DNA from: an uncultured Succinivibrio sp.
GTDB lineage: Bacteria > Pseudomonadota > Gammaproteobacteria > Enterobacterales > Succinivibrionaceae
DNA length: 35,853 nt
Direction: 5' to 3'
NCBI GenBank assembly: GCA_934218695.1
Contig: CAKQDA010000019.1
Span: 1-35,853, forward strand
Part shown: piece by piece, positions 1 through 8,257 of the stretch
Layout: every line of letters begins with the position of its first letter
How positions within the stretch are numbered: position 1 is the first letter of the stretch
Notes under the pieces: model-generated
The model's input: the letters and a program-made list of their open reading frames with translations, nothing else
Database searches by the model: none
Told to the model about the DNA's origin: nothing
Made by a program: the position numbers and the translations under genes

Positions 1-230
1 TAAAGACCCGTGACTACGGTAATATCCTGCCAAAGAAGAAAGATCTTTTAAGGATAGCAGCAGTCTTTAATGCAGATTCTAAGGTAAGGGCATTCACTTT
101 ATATTCAGCAGTATGACCTGCAAAAGACTCTTTGAAAGGTATATTTCTTAAATTTATTTTAAGGTTTGTGAAAAATATCTTTATAGTTTCAACTTTCACA
201 ATATGCATAGACATTAGGCAGATAGAAAAA

Positions 231-258
231 AAGGAAGTTATAAAACTTCCTTTTCTTC
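231..258 (-). terminator. Rho-independent, probably bidirectional terminator
   Basis: The arms AAGGAAGTT (231-239) and AACTTCCTT (244-252) form a 9-bp stem with an ATAA loop. An A-run precedes it and a T-run follows it, so it can act on both strands. It lies just past the 3' end of the minus-strand antiporter gene and should end that transcript. Confidence 0.8.
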
Positions 259-276
259 ACCTAGTGTCTTATTTTT

Positions 277-1671
277 TTATTTTTCAGGTAGCTCTGTTGT
301 ATGCTCCTGAGTATTGTGATTTCCATTGTGGATCTGGCTGTTACCAATGCTCTGTGAATATGAAACAGGTTCAGGCATCTGATCTGGAGGATTTCCTTTC
401 ATAGGATCCCATCCTAAAACCAGCAGATAAACTCCGAAGCCCACCATGAATGCAAAAGGTATATGCCAGCCGTAACGCAACCAGTTAACAAAGCTGCGAG
501 CCTTATGGAACATATCGCAGACTGCTACACCTGCTGATGAGCCAAACCAGATCATAGAGCCACCGAATCCTACGGCATATGAAATCAGGGCCCAGTCATA
601 ACCTCCCTTGATTAAGCACAGCTGAGTCAAAGGTATGTTATTAAATACTGATGAAACATAGCCTATAGCCATGGTTGAAAGAATGGAAGCATCTGGGACT
701 GATTCGATAGGTACTAGTTCAGCACAGAAGACTAAAGCTACCAGGAAGACTGTGCTCTCGTAGGATGACTTTACCACTTTAAGATCGACTCTGGTGATAA
801 GTTCTCCCAAAATGATTGCAATCCAGATACCCAGAGCTGGGAATTCCAGATAATAATTAAAGCTGATTGCTCCAACAAGGATCAGACCTACAACAGACAG
901 CTTTTTCTTATCAACAGTAACATTGGTTTCAACCTCTGTGGTAATAGGGTGATAATTTTCCTGCTGCTTTGAGGCAAAGTATGCCACTACCAGAATAGCT
1001 ACAGTTGCAGGCAGAAATGCCTGAGCCAGTACCAGAGGATCTTTTCCGAAGATCCAGATTAGGGTGGTAGTGGTATCACCTACAACGGAGCCTGCACCAC
1101 CGGCGTTTGAGGCAGCACAGATTGCTGCGACAAAGCCGATATGAACTTTACCCTTAAATACAATCATGGCTATCGAGCCACCGATCATGGCAGCGGCGAT
1201 ATTATCTAGAAATGTACTCAGTATAAAGATACACAACAGAAGGGCAAACCCTCCCCAGTGACCTTTAGGAAGGAAGCGGGGAATAATTGAAGGCAGCTTT
1301 GAATCCTCAAAAACCTTTGCCAGTACTGAAAATCCTGGCAGCATCAGTGCCAGGTTCAGGTAGGTGTTCCATGAGCCTTTTACAAAACTTCCATCTGTAT
1401 TTACATAGCCTAAAAGCTTTTTGATTACAGAGAATCCATCAGTGAACTCATATTTATAAAAGCACAGTGAAAGAAGTCCGATGATGGCTACTTTCATAGT
1501 TTTGGTATAAAAGACAGCCACTCCCACGAGCATCAGAGCGAAGATTATCATCTCATAACGAATGCCGTAGAAAGTAAAGCGGGTAAACAGAGGCTCATCG
1601 TCCTGAGCGAAAGCTGATGTCGAGAAAAAGGTTATTAAAGACAGCACTGTCAATCTTAAAAATGAATTCAT
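277..1671 (-). CDS. nhaD: NhaD-type sodium/proton antiporter
   Basis: This is a 464-residue polytopic inner-membrane protein of the ion transporter (ArsB/NhaD/citrate transporter) superfamily. It probably exchanges internal Na+ (or Li+) for external protons. The N-terminus (about residues 1-22, ending SAFA) looks like a signal peptide. Two family landmarks are visible: FLDN at 154-157, with the conserved Asp-Asn pair, and NAGGAGSVVGDTTTT at 189-203, the NhaD signature region with an Asp at 199. The C-terminal 35 or so residues are polar and rich in Asn, Gln and His, so they are probably a cytoplasmic tail. The gene starts 3 nt after the stop of the upstream membrane-protein gene, so the two are almost certainly one transcript, which ends at the 231-258 terminator. 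The substrate is inferred from the family and could be another cation. Confidence 0.85.
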   Translation of the reverse strand: MNSFLRLTVLSLITFFSTSAFAQDDEPLFTRFTFYGIRYEMIIFALMLVGVAVFYTKTMKVAIIGLLSLCFYKYEFTDGFSVIKKLLGYVNTDGSFVKGSWNTYLNLALMLPGFSVLAKVFEDSKLPSIIPRFLPKGHWGGFALLLCIFILSTFLDNIAAAMIGGSIAMIVFKGKVHIGFVAAICAASNAGGAGSVVGDTTTTLIWIFGKDPLVLAQAFLPATVAILVVAYFASKQQENYHPITTEVETNVTVDKKKLSVVGLILVGAISFNYYLEFPALGIWIAIILGELITRVDLKVVKSSYESTVFLVALVFCAELVPIESVPDASILSTMAIGYVSSVFNNIPLTQLCLIKGGYDWALISYAVGFGGSMIWFGSSAGVAVCDMFHKARSFVNWLRYGWHIPFAFMVGFGVYLLVLGWDPMKGNPPDQMPEPVSYSQSIGNSQIHNGNHNTQEHTTELPEK

Positions 1672-1674
1672 CTT

Positions 1675-2454
1675 TTAGTCCTGTCCTGAGTTATCTTTAG
1701 AATTATCTACATCGTTAACTGAAGAATTTTCATTATCAGCATTTGCTGTATTTGCATCTTTTTCTTCAGTTCCCCTTTCTTTGACAGGGGCGTTTTCAGT
1801 AGAGTCAGCCTTCCTGTTGGTGTTTTCCTGCAGATGAGCTAAAAGGACTGTAGGAGCATCCTTAAATGCCTCATGAACTCCTAAACGCTGTATCCATAAC
1901 CAGAATGAGATAACGATAAAGTGGGCAAAAAGAATTCTTAAGGTAAGTACACCTGTCAGATTTGAAAACACTGATATTGCAAGAACTGCAATTACAGGAC
2001 CTAAAGCCCATCCTGACAGGTATAAGACTTTAGTTCTGTCAGTAACTTTTTTGCCTTTTTCCTTATTAAGTTCTCTTACAAGGTTTAACTGCCTTGTGAA
2101 ATTTTCATAAAAGAAAACTGTCAGGGCACTGGTGCAGACAATGATACCGACAAAGAGCATCGCAATGTTGATGGCCAGTGCGATAAAAAGCATACCAATC
2201 ATTGCAACCAGAATATCCTGCTCGTAAACAGGTTTGGCACCAATTTTAGGTACCATATAGCGAATGAACAGTATGCCTGCAGCTGCAGAGAGTATGAATG
2301 TCAGCACTAAGGCAAGAGAGAATACAGTCTCATCCGTCTCCAAAAACTCAGACCACAGGTTGATACCTGCAAAAAGCGAAACTGCAATTCCGGCACACAG
2401 ATATCCTACAGAAGAGAATATTGCTGTGCGGATTATTTTTTCTGTTTTTTCCAT
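1675..2454 (-). CDS. Membrane protein of unknown function, paired with nhaD
   Basis: I do not recognise the family. The 259-residue protein (ATG at 2454, MEKTEK; a TTG five codons upstream is possible but less likely) has about six hydrophobic segments between residues 10 and 200. A highly charged, low-complexity tail of about 60 residues follows, rich in Asn, Asp, Glu and Lys. A basic cytoplasmic-type loop (RELNKEKGKKVTDRTK) sits between the hydrophobic segments in the middle. It precedes the antiporter gene by 3 nt, so the two are translationally linked. It may be an accessory or stability partner of the antiporter, but this rests only on position. Confidence 0.7.
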   Translation of the reverse strand: MEKTEKIIRTAIFSSVGYLCAGIAVSLFAGINLWSEFLETDETVFSLALVLTFILSAAAGILFIRYMVPKIGAKPVYEQDILVAMIGMLFIALAINIAMLFVGIIVCTSALTVFFYENFTRQLNLVRELNKEKGKKVTDRTKVLYLSGWALGPVIAVLAISVFSNLTGVLTLRILFAHFIVISFWLWIQRLGVHEAFKDAPTVLLAHLQENTNRKADSTENAPVKERGTEEKDANTANADNENSSVNDVDNSKDNSGQD

Positions 2455-2788
2455 AATATAACACCACAATGATTGTTTATATGCCTGTTAACACTGAAAA
2501 GGTGAATAATATACAGGTTCAGAATTTTCTAACAATTATAAAACTAAAATGTTAGTTTATTATTGATAAATAAAATTGAAATATCAAATTTACCTTAAAA
2601 AACTAAAATATTGCACAAAAATGATCATATTAGAGATGTATGGGATGGATTGAAAAGAAAATAATGAAACAAAATTTCAATAATTGAAACTAATATACTG
2701 ATAATAAACAAAAAAGCAGTAATAGAAATTATGATACTGCTTTATAGAAAAAACACTGAACAGGTAAAATGTTAGTGTGTGTTTCTTA
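2455..2788. other. AT-rich intergenic region
   Basis: This gap lies between two minus-strand genes. It holds the apaH terminator (2713-2743) and, by position, the promoter of the membrane protein/nhaD unit, but the AT content is so high that no single promoter stands out. No convincing gene is present; a 67-codon minus-strand frame that runs into apaH lacks a ribosome-binding site. Confidence 0.6.
2708..2743 (-). terminator. Terminator of apaH
   Basis: Arms AAAGCAGTA (2713-2721) and TACTGCTTT (2735-2743) form a 9-bp stem with a 13-nt loop. On the minus strand the stem is followed by a run of T (complement of 2708-2712). It lies 46 nt past the apaH stop. Confidence 0.8.
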
Positions 2789-3655
2789 TTATTTAGACTC
2801 TCTTTTCTTCTGACAGGATAAAACTGAAATTTTTTCTTGTTTCTCCAGTGCATAGCAGGTAAGTTTATCACCCCAGACACAGCCAGTATCCAAAGCTATG
2901 ATATGTTCTCTGTCACACTGTGCGTTTAAGGCAGCCCAGTGACCGAAGAAAAGTGTAAAACACTCACCTTTATACTCAAAAGGTTTTCCAAAGTTGAACC
3001 AGGGATAGATATTATCCTTTTGAGCTTCCTCTACAGAACAGTCTGAATGACCATAATCGAGGATCAGATCATTTGAACACAGTCGCATCCTTGTAAAGGC
3101 ACTTACAATAAATCTCCAGTAGTTGAGATCTGATCCTGTAAGACTGTCTTCAAAATGATCCGGATGATCTGCATACATGTTTGCAAGAAGTACTCTGGTA
3201 TGAAGAGGATCCTTTAATACCCTAGATATCACACTGGTGTGCCTTAAGGCCTCATCTATGGTCCACAGAGGATAGATCCCAGCGTGAGAAACTGCTATTT
3301 TCTTTTCAGGATCAGCATACAGAAGCGGTGTTGAGGTAAAAAAACTTACATAGTCCTTACGTTTGGGTGAATTTAAAAGTACCTCAAGATTGTCTTTTGC
3401 CTTTGGCTTGTGATATCCGAAGGAAACTGACAGAAAATTCAGATCATGATTGCCAAGTACAGAGTGGATCCTGCCTGGGTGCCTTGACTTCAGTTCTGTT
3501 ATCAGATCCATTGTTTCTACAGGTTTCGGACCTCTTCCGATTAAATCACCTGTAAAGATAAGTTCATCTTCGTTTTCGTTGTAGTTGATATTTTTTAAAA
3601 GTGCTGTAAATTCATCATAACAGCCGTGAAGATCACCAAAGATGTAAGTAGACAT
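2789..3655 (-). CDS. apaH: Bis(5'-nucleosyl)-tetraphosphatase, symmetrical
   Basis: ApaH splits diadenosine tetraphosphate (Ap4A) symmetrically into two ADP, clearing a stress-linked nucleotide that can also cap RNA. The 288 residues match the usual length of about 280. The metallophosphoesterase motifs are all present in order: GDLHGC (7-12), GDLIGRGP (36-43), GNHD (68-71), SHAG (123-126) and GHWA near residue 240. These supply the two-metal site. The gene is divergent from dnaG across a 269-nt gap and is not next to the ksgA/apaG genes it accompanies in Escherichia coli. It ends at its own terminator, so it is probably monocistronic. Confidence 0.95.
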   Translation of the reverse strand: MSTYIFGDLHGCYDEFTALLKNINYNENEDELIFTGDLIGRGPKPVETMDLITELKSRHPGRIHSVLGNHDLNFLSVSFGYHKPKAKDNLEVLLNSPKRKDYVSFFTSTPLLYADPEKKIAVSHAGIYPLWTIDEALRHTSVISRVLKDPLHTRVLLANMYADHPDHFEDSLTGSDLNYWRFIVSAFTRMRLCSNDLILDYGHSDCSVEEAQKDNIYPWFNFGKPFEYKGECFTLFFGHWAALNAQCDREHIIALDTGCVWGDKLTCYALEKQEKISVLSCQKKRESK

Positions 3656-3774
3656 TTGTTTTCCGTAAAAGTCATTAAATCGTTACAGTACAGAACTGAT
3701 GTAAAGAGAACTTCATTTAGAAAAAGTTCGATTAATTCATATTTTTTGACACTATTCTATCATTTTTGTATCGG

Positions 3775-3802
3775 TTGTCGGTTATATTAGTCCCTGTATA
3801 AT
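3775..3802 (+). promoter_or_regulatory. Likely sigma-70 promoter of dnaG
   Basis: TTGTCG (3775-3780) and a perfect TATAAT (3797-3802) are separated by 16 nt, about 120 nt before the dnaG start. A second -35-like TTGACA lies at 3746-3751 but has no good -10 at the right distance. No rpsU gene precedes dnaG here, so dnaG appears to have its own promoter. Confidence 0.6.
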
Positions 3803-3924
3803 AAAGACTTTAAATGACTGAATAATACACACTGAAAGTTAACTTCAGGTTAAGAAATCTCTTAAAACAGAGAATTTCTGAAAATTCTCATTAGCAAAGT
3901 TTTGGAAATCCTAAAGAGTTTGCC

Positions 3925-5781
3925 ATGCCGTTTATAAAGAAAAGTTTTATCACAGAGAAGTTACTGCCAAATGTTCCCATTGAAAAGGTTATAGGTCAGT
4001 ATGTAACTTTAAAAAAGTCAGGCGCAAACTATACCTGCTGCTGTCCTTTTCATCATGAGAAAACTCCATCCTTTAGCGTAACTCCTGCAAAGCAGATGTT
4101 TTACTGCTTCGGATGCAAGGAACACGGCAATGTTATAGATTTCATGATGAAACTGAAGAACCTGAGTTTTCCTGAAGCTGTTGAGGAAATTGCTCAGAAC
4201 GCAGGTCTTGAGGTTGAATATGACACAACCGGCACACGACCAAAAGAAGAGGTCGACAAGCAAAAAGAGTACTATGATCTTATGGACAGGTGTGCAACTC
4301 TGTTCACTCAGGTTTTAAATTCTCCAGAAGGTGCTCAGGGACTTGAGTATTTTTCAAAAAACCGTGCTTTATCAAGAGATACCATTTTAAAATGCAGACT
4401 GGGTTTTGCTCCTAAAAATCCTCATTTCCTGCAGGAAAGACTGTGCCAGGATCCTAAAACTGAGCAGAAACTGATTGATTTGGGCATGTTGGTGCGCAAT
4501 GACTATGGTGTGCACTCCATGTACCGTAACCGTGTCATGATCCCTATCTTTGACAGAAGGGGCAGGATCATAAGCTTTGGTGGCAGAACCATGGGTGATG
4601 ACAAGCCCAAGTACATGAACACCAAAGAAACTCCAATTTACCGTAAGCGCAATGAGCTGTTCGGCTTATATGAGGTGTTAAAGGCTAACAATAACCGTCC
4701 TCCACGCATTGTTGTTGTGGAAGGTTATATGGATGTGATCTCGGTAAGACAGGCAGGATGCTCCTATGCTGTAGCTTCACTTGGTACAGCAACCACTCCA
4801 GAACAGATAAAAGAGATGTTCCGTTATACAGATAAAGTGGTGTGCTGCTATGATGGAGACAGTGCCGGCCGCCATGCAGCCTGGCATGCTTTAGAGACAG
4901 TAACTCCGATCCTGCAGGATGGCAAGGAGATCCGCTTTGCCTTTTTACCGGTTGAGCATGATCCTGATTCACTGGTAAGAGAACAGGGACTTGGCGCTTT
5001 TGTAAAATTCCTCGATGAGGCGATGAGTTATCCTGAGTTTTTAATTGTTCACAAATCGCAGTCGTATGACTTAAAGGATCCTAATGCTCTGTCAACCTTT
5101 ATCTCGGACACCATCAGATTCATCAGAACTATTCCTTTAGGCTCTTTGCAGTCGGTGGCTTTAAAGTTACTGTCAAAACCATCCGGAATTTCAGAGAATC
5201 AGCTTTACGACATGCTAAAGCAGACACCTGCTGAAAAAACAAGAGAATATGGTGTTCAAACAGTTGCAGATCAGGACAGGGAAAACAGTAAACCTGAGAG
5301 TGCAAGAGATTTCTTTAAAACACCAATGAGAAAGCTCATGGCTTTTATTATTCAGCAGCCTACAGTGGTCTCAAATGTCCAGAGAGAATTTGCCCTTGAT
5401 GAGTTTGTTCTTCTGTGCAGAAGATTAGGTGTAAAAGGAGCAGATGAGTTATCCGGTCTGCTTAAGATCATAGCTTCAACTCCAGATATAACTCCTGCAA
5501 AATTCATAGAGGAAACTCGTCAGACTCCTTATGAAAAGGTAGTAAGGGTACTTATCAGCGCTCCTCTGAATCTGACCTTTGAAAGTGGAGGTGAAATAAG
5601 AGAAATCCCCTATATGGACAGAATTGAATATTTTGCTGATATCCTGTGTGAAGTGATTACAAAACCTTTAAAGGAAAGAGCTAATGTTCTGAGAATTGAG
5701 ATGAGTCAGGGAAAGATGGACGCATTATCAGAATATACTCAGATTCAAAAGGAGATCCTGAGTAAAGACTTAAAATCTTGA
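3925..5781 (+). CDS. dnaG: DNA primase
   Basis: DnaG makes the RNA primers for leading- and lagging-strand synthesis, working with the DnaB helicase. The 618-residue protein is slightly longer than the E. coli enzyme (581). The N-terminal CHC2 zinc-binding domain is intact (C40, H43, C61, C64, with the FHHEKTPSF segment). The Toprim core follows, with the catalytic Glu at 266 (VVVEGYMD) and DGDSAGR at 310-316 for metal binding. The less conserved C-terminal 180 residues are the DnaB-interaction domain. In most gammaproteobacteria dnaG lies in the rpsU-dnaG-rpoD operon. Here neither partner is adjacent: apaH is divergent upstream and a tRNA gene follows within 40 nt. Confidence 0.97.
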   Translation: MPFIKKSFITEKLLPNVPIEKVIGQYVTLKKSGANYTCCCPFHHEKTPSFSVTPAKQMFYCFGCKEHGNVIDFMMKLKNLSFPEAVEEIAQNAGLEVEYDTTGTRPKEEVDKQKEYYDLMDRCATLFTQVLNSPEGAQGLEYFSKNRALSRDTILKCRLGFAPKNPHFLQERLCQDPKTEQKLIDLGMLVRNDYGVHSMYRNRVMIPIFDRRGRIISFGGRTMGDDKPKYMNTKETPIYRKRNELFGLYEVLKANNNRPPRIVVVEGYMDVISVRQAGCSYAVASLGTATTPEQIKEMFRYTDKVVCCYDGDSAGRHAAWHALETVTPILQDGKEIRFAFLPVEHDPDSLVREQGLGAFVKFLDEAMSYPEFLIVHKSQSYDLKDPNALSTFISDTIRFIRTIPLGSLQSVALKLLSKPSGISENQLYDMLKQTPAEKTREYGVQTVADQDRENSKPESARDFFKTPMRKLMAFIIQQPTVVSNVQREFALDEFVLLCRRLGVKGADELSGLLKIIASTPDITPAKFIEETRQTPYEKVVRVLISAPLNLTFESGGEIREIPYMDRIEYFADILCEVITKPLKERANVLRIEMSQGKMDALSEYTQIQKEILSKDLKS

Positions 5782-5821
5782 CGAGTGACTGCTTAATATG
5801 TAAAATAGTTCCTCAAACAAC

Positions 5822-5898
5822 GGCCCATTAGCTCAGTTGGTTAGAGCAGACGACTCATAATCGTTTGGTCTCCTGTTCAAGTCAGGAATGGGCCACCA
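5822..5898 (+). tRNA. ileX: tRNA-Ile (CAU anticodon, ileX type)
   Basis: This 77-nt tRNA has an encoded CCA. The acceptor stem is perfect, GGCCCAT with ATGGGCC. The D-arm contains AGCTCAGTTGGTTAGAGC, the anticodon loop is CTCATAA and the T-loop begins TTCAAGTC. The anticodon is CAT, so elongator Met is possible. However, the GGCCC acceptor, the CGACTCATAATCG anticodon arm and the TTCAAGTC T-loop match E. coli ileX/ileY rather than metT. It should therefore be the AUA-decoding isoleucine tRNA, whose C34 is changed to lysidine by TilS. In E. coli ileX lies a little beyond rpoD, so its place behind dnaG is a trace of that ancestral order. Confidence 0.88.
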
Positions 5899-5923
5899 CT
5901 AAATTATCCTTTCAAATTCTTCT

Positions 5924-6445
5924 CTAGTTACGTTTGATTGCGTTATAAACAGCAGGACATTTGCTGTAGCTGTCTTCAGTTGCAGTTTCATAGCGACCGT
6001 TATTTTGAACCATTACAGACCCCTGAGCACTGCCTGAAATTAAACGTACCTTTTTGCCTACAGCATATTTGCATGAGAAAGGCATATCCACAATCAGAGG
6101 TCCGTTATCTGAATCAATAGTAAGTCTTACACCGTCATGTCTGTCCATGTATTTTGATGCTGAACCTGCTGCTAAGGCTCCTAATCCCGCGCCTACGGCA
6201 GTGCCGGTGCTGTTTTTGCTTATAAGGTTTCCTAAAATAGCTCCGCCTACGGCACCTAAAATAGTATTGGAGGTGTTGTCATTCTTTTTATTGTTGATAT
6301 CAATAGCTTCAATACCGGTAATTCTTCCTTCATAATAGGTGCTTACAGTACCGGCTTCTGAAACCGGATTTGTACATGCACTCAAAGTTGCAGCACACAG
6401 CATTCCAAGACATGCATACCCAAATAAAACTGAAGTCTTTTTCAT
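5924..6445 (-). CDS. Glycine-zipper outer-membrane lipoprotein (SlyB/PcP-like)
   Basis: The 173-residue protein begins with a lipoprotein signal peptide ending in a lipobox (LSAC, Cys24), so it should be lipidated and sent to the outer membrane. Residues 60-98 form a glycine-zipper segment (ILGAVGGAILGNLI and AVGAGLGALAAGSA), as in the SlyB/Pal-cross-reacting lipoprotein family. A C-terminal beta-rich part (residues 105-173) resembles the SlyB tail; two Cys (about 124 and 163) could form a disulfide in the periplasm. The start has a good AAGGATAA ribosome-binding site. It is convergent with the upstream tRNA and divergent from rlmD. The exact role in envelope stability is inferred from the family. 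Confidence 0.85.
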   Translation of the reverse strand: MKKTSVLFGYACLGMLCAATLSACTNPVSEAGTVSTYYEGRITGIEAIDINNKKNDNTSNTILGAVGGAILGNLISKNSTGTAVGAGLGALAAGSASKYMDRHDGVRLTIDSDNGPLIVDMPFSCKYAVGKKVRLISGSAQGSVMVQNNGRYETATEDSYSKCPAVYNAIKRN

Positions 6446-6565
6446 AGGATTATCCTTTTTTTATCTTAACCTTGTATATGTATATATCTTATGCATTCAA
6501 TCTTAGTGTAAACTTAGAAAAAATTCAGTGACAACGCAAAAAATAATCATGAAACGCTTTTAATC

Positions 6566-7942
6566 ATGTCTAAAAATATAAAACAGATCGCATTTAAAGA
6601 GTACAGAGAGCCAGTTGAACTTTATGTTGAAAAGTTAAACGACAAAGGTCAGGGTATAGCTTATTTTGAAAACAGTGAAATCTACCTTGAAGGTGTGATC
6701 GACGGAGAAACTGTTCTTGCAAAAATAGGTGATCCTTTTGCAAACGGCTCTAAAAGACGACCAGGTACAGTAATCAATATCACTGAAAAATCCCCTGACA
6801 GAGTCGACTATAAGGACAAATCGCTGCAGTCTGTGATGTCTTTTGGACCTATAAGCTATGAAGGCACTTTAAAACGCAAACAGGAAATGATTGCTCAGGC
6901 CCTAAAGAGAGCCGGCATTGACAGCTGTAATTTAAAAACAGTTCAGAGAGCAGATCTTTCTGTTCCATCACGCTATAAGAGCATACGTTATTTTGCATTT
7001 TTGAATGAAAATGTCGTAAACGGTTTTTATAAGGTTCATTCACACGAGGTTGTAGCAGTGGAAAGCTGTTCATTAGAACCTTTGTGGTTCTCTTCATTTG
7101 CAAATGATCTCTGTTCCTTTTTTACTGGTGAGAACATATCTGTATATGATGAAAAGTCACAGAAAGGTCTTTTGCGCTCTTTACTTCTGCGTGACACCAT
7201 AAAAGAAAAAATGGCTGTTTTAGTGGTGTCAGAAGCGCCTTCAGAGATTTTTATAGACAGACTGAGATCTCTGTTTAAAGACAGGGTTGATTCACTGTAT
7301 CTTAATGTGAATGAGAGTAATTCAAACAAGATCCTATCAGAAAAAATGATACTGATATCGGGTAAGGAAGAGATCACTCTTGAACTTTGCGGTTTTAACT
7401 ATAAGGCAGGTCCGTTTACCTTTCTGCAGGTGAATTACCCTGTGGCTGAAAGAATGTACAAGAAGGCTGTGTCTTTCTGTGGTAAGGACAGTAACAAAAC
7501 AGCTCTTGATCTCTGCTGCGGTGTAGGAACCATGACCTTACCTCTGTCTGAGAACTTTAAAAAAGTGACAGGTGTTGAGATTGTACCTGAATCAATAAAA
7601 GCTGCCGAAGATAATGCAAAGTTGAATAATATCAGCAATGCGGAATTTATTGTCGGGGACATCAGAGATGTTATCGGTTCTCTTATAAAGAAAAAGGACA
7701 TCGCCTCGATCATCTGTGATCCTTCAAGAGTAGGTATCGGTGAGGATGCCTGCAGAGCTCTGGCAAAATTAAAGTCTCCGCTAAAACTTGCCTATATATT
7801 CTGCTCATTAAAGGCTTTAGAGCGAGATTTGAAGACTCTTCATGACAACGGTTTTGAAATAGAGGAAGTGCAGGGCTTTGACATGTTCCCATATTCATCT
7901 CACGTTGAGACGGTAGTATTGATGTCAAGGAAAGATACATGA
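6566..7942 (+). CDS. rlmD: 23S rRNA (uracil-5-)-methyltransferase, RlmD/RumA family
   Basis: This family makes 5-methyluridine in 23S rRNA (U1939 for RlmD) using S-adenosylmethionine. The 458-residue protein has an N-terminal TRAM-like RNA-binding domain (about 10-75). The methyltransferase core has DLCCGVGTM (315-323), the acidic VEIVPESI segment, ICDPSRVG, and the catalytic-loop Cys413 in YIFCSL. The iron-sulfur cysteine cluster normally found before SYE is missing: at residues 81-100 only the fourth-cysteine equivalent (ESCSLEP region) remains. This resembles cluster-free Firmicutes RlmCD, so the target uridine could differ. The gene runs to the exact edge of the foreign island and its last codons may derive from the recombination site. 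Confidence 0.85.
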   Translation: MSKNIKQIAFKEYREPVELYVEKLNDKGQGIAYFENSEIYLEGVIDGETVLAKIGDPFANGSKRRPGTVINITEKSPDRVDYKDKSLQSVMSFGPISYEGTLKRKQEMIAQALKRAGIDSCNLKTVQRADLSVPSRYKSIRYFAFLNENVVNGFYKVHSHEVVAVESCSLEPLWFSSFANDLCSFFTGENISVYDEKSQKGLLRSLLLRDTIKEKMAVLVVSEAPSEIFIDRLRSLFKDRVDSLYLNVNESNSNKILSEKMILISGKEEITLELCGFNYKAGPFTFLQVNYPVAERMYKKAVSFCGKDSNKTALDLCCGVGTMTLPLSENFKKVTGVEIVPESIKAAEDNAKLNNISNAEFIVGDIRDVIGSLIKKKDIASIICDPSRVGIGEDACRALAKLKSPLKLAYIFCSLKALERDLKTLHDNGFEIEEVQGFDMFPYSSHVETVVLMSRKDT

Positions 7943-8180
7943 TAGCCGAGGAAGCCCTTGAAATAAAGGCATTTGCGGGTTTCGGCATCCAAGGAGAAGT
8001 CACGAGAGCAGCCTGTTATCGGTAACTTATCCAAGGGCAAAAAGTGTGAGGGTTGAGTTGCAACTTTAGATGTCAGAGGGGTGAGTTAGTGGTTTAGATG
8101 TCGGGCAGGTCGAGTGCCGAGGATAGATGTCAAAGCCGGAAAGGCACTGAAACAAAGGATTTGAGCCAATCGTAAATTTT
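7943..8180. mobile_element. Non-coding mobile-element end, IS21-like terminus remnant
   Basis: Foreign, GC-richer sequence begins directly after the rlmD stop codon. No coding frame in it is convincing. It contains three evenly spaced repeats of TAGATGTC (8065-8131). Multiple spaced repeats near the end are typical of IS21-family elements, where the transposase binds. No istA or istB gene is present here, so this is a solo end or a remnant. The family assignment is from memory of such ends and is tentative. The first 90 bases may instead be the end of an integrative element targeted to rlmD. Confidence 0.4.
8065..8131 (+). repeat. Three phased direct repeats (TTTAGATGTC)
   Basis: TTTAGATGTC occurs exactly at 8065-8074 and 8093-8102, and as GATAGATGTC at 8122-8131. 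The period is 28-29 bp. It may be a multiple transposase-binding array of an IS21-like end. Confidence 0.7.
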
Positions 8181-8196
8181 CTATGAATATATATAT

Positions 8197-8252
8197 ATAC
8201 ATTGATAAGTGTGAATGTATGTGTTATACTTATATCCTCTCTCAGGAGGTGA
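8197..8252 (+). promoter_or_regulatory. Promoter with overlapping ArsR operator
   Basis: A near-consensus sigma-70 promoter is visible: TTGATA (8202-8207), 17-nt spacer, TATACT (8225-8230). A perfect 7-bp inverted repeat, ATACATT (8197-8203) and AATGTAT (8214-8220) with a 10-nt gap, covers the -35 box and spacer. That placement fits autorepression by the ArsR protein encoded next. A strong ribosome-binding site AGGAGGTGA (8244-8252) follows. Confidence 0.75.
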
Positions 8253-8257
8253 GGCAC

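Noticed and set aside
14..214. A 66-codon minus-strand frame at the left edge
   Set aside because: No ribosome-binding site and no recognisable family. It could be the end of something outside the window, but nothing supports a gene here.
2677..2880. A 67-codon minus-strand frame overlapping the apaH 3' end
   Set aside because: It runs through the apaH terminator, has no start signal and is low-complexity.
5822..5898. Elongator tRNA-Met
   Set aside because: The anticodon is CAT, but the acceptor stem, anticodon arm and T-loop match ileX-type tRNA-Ile better than metT.
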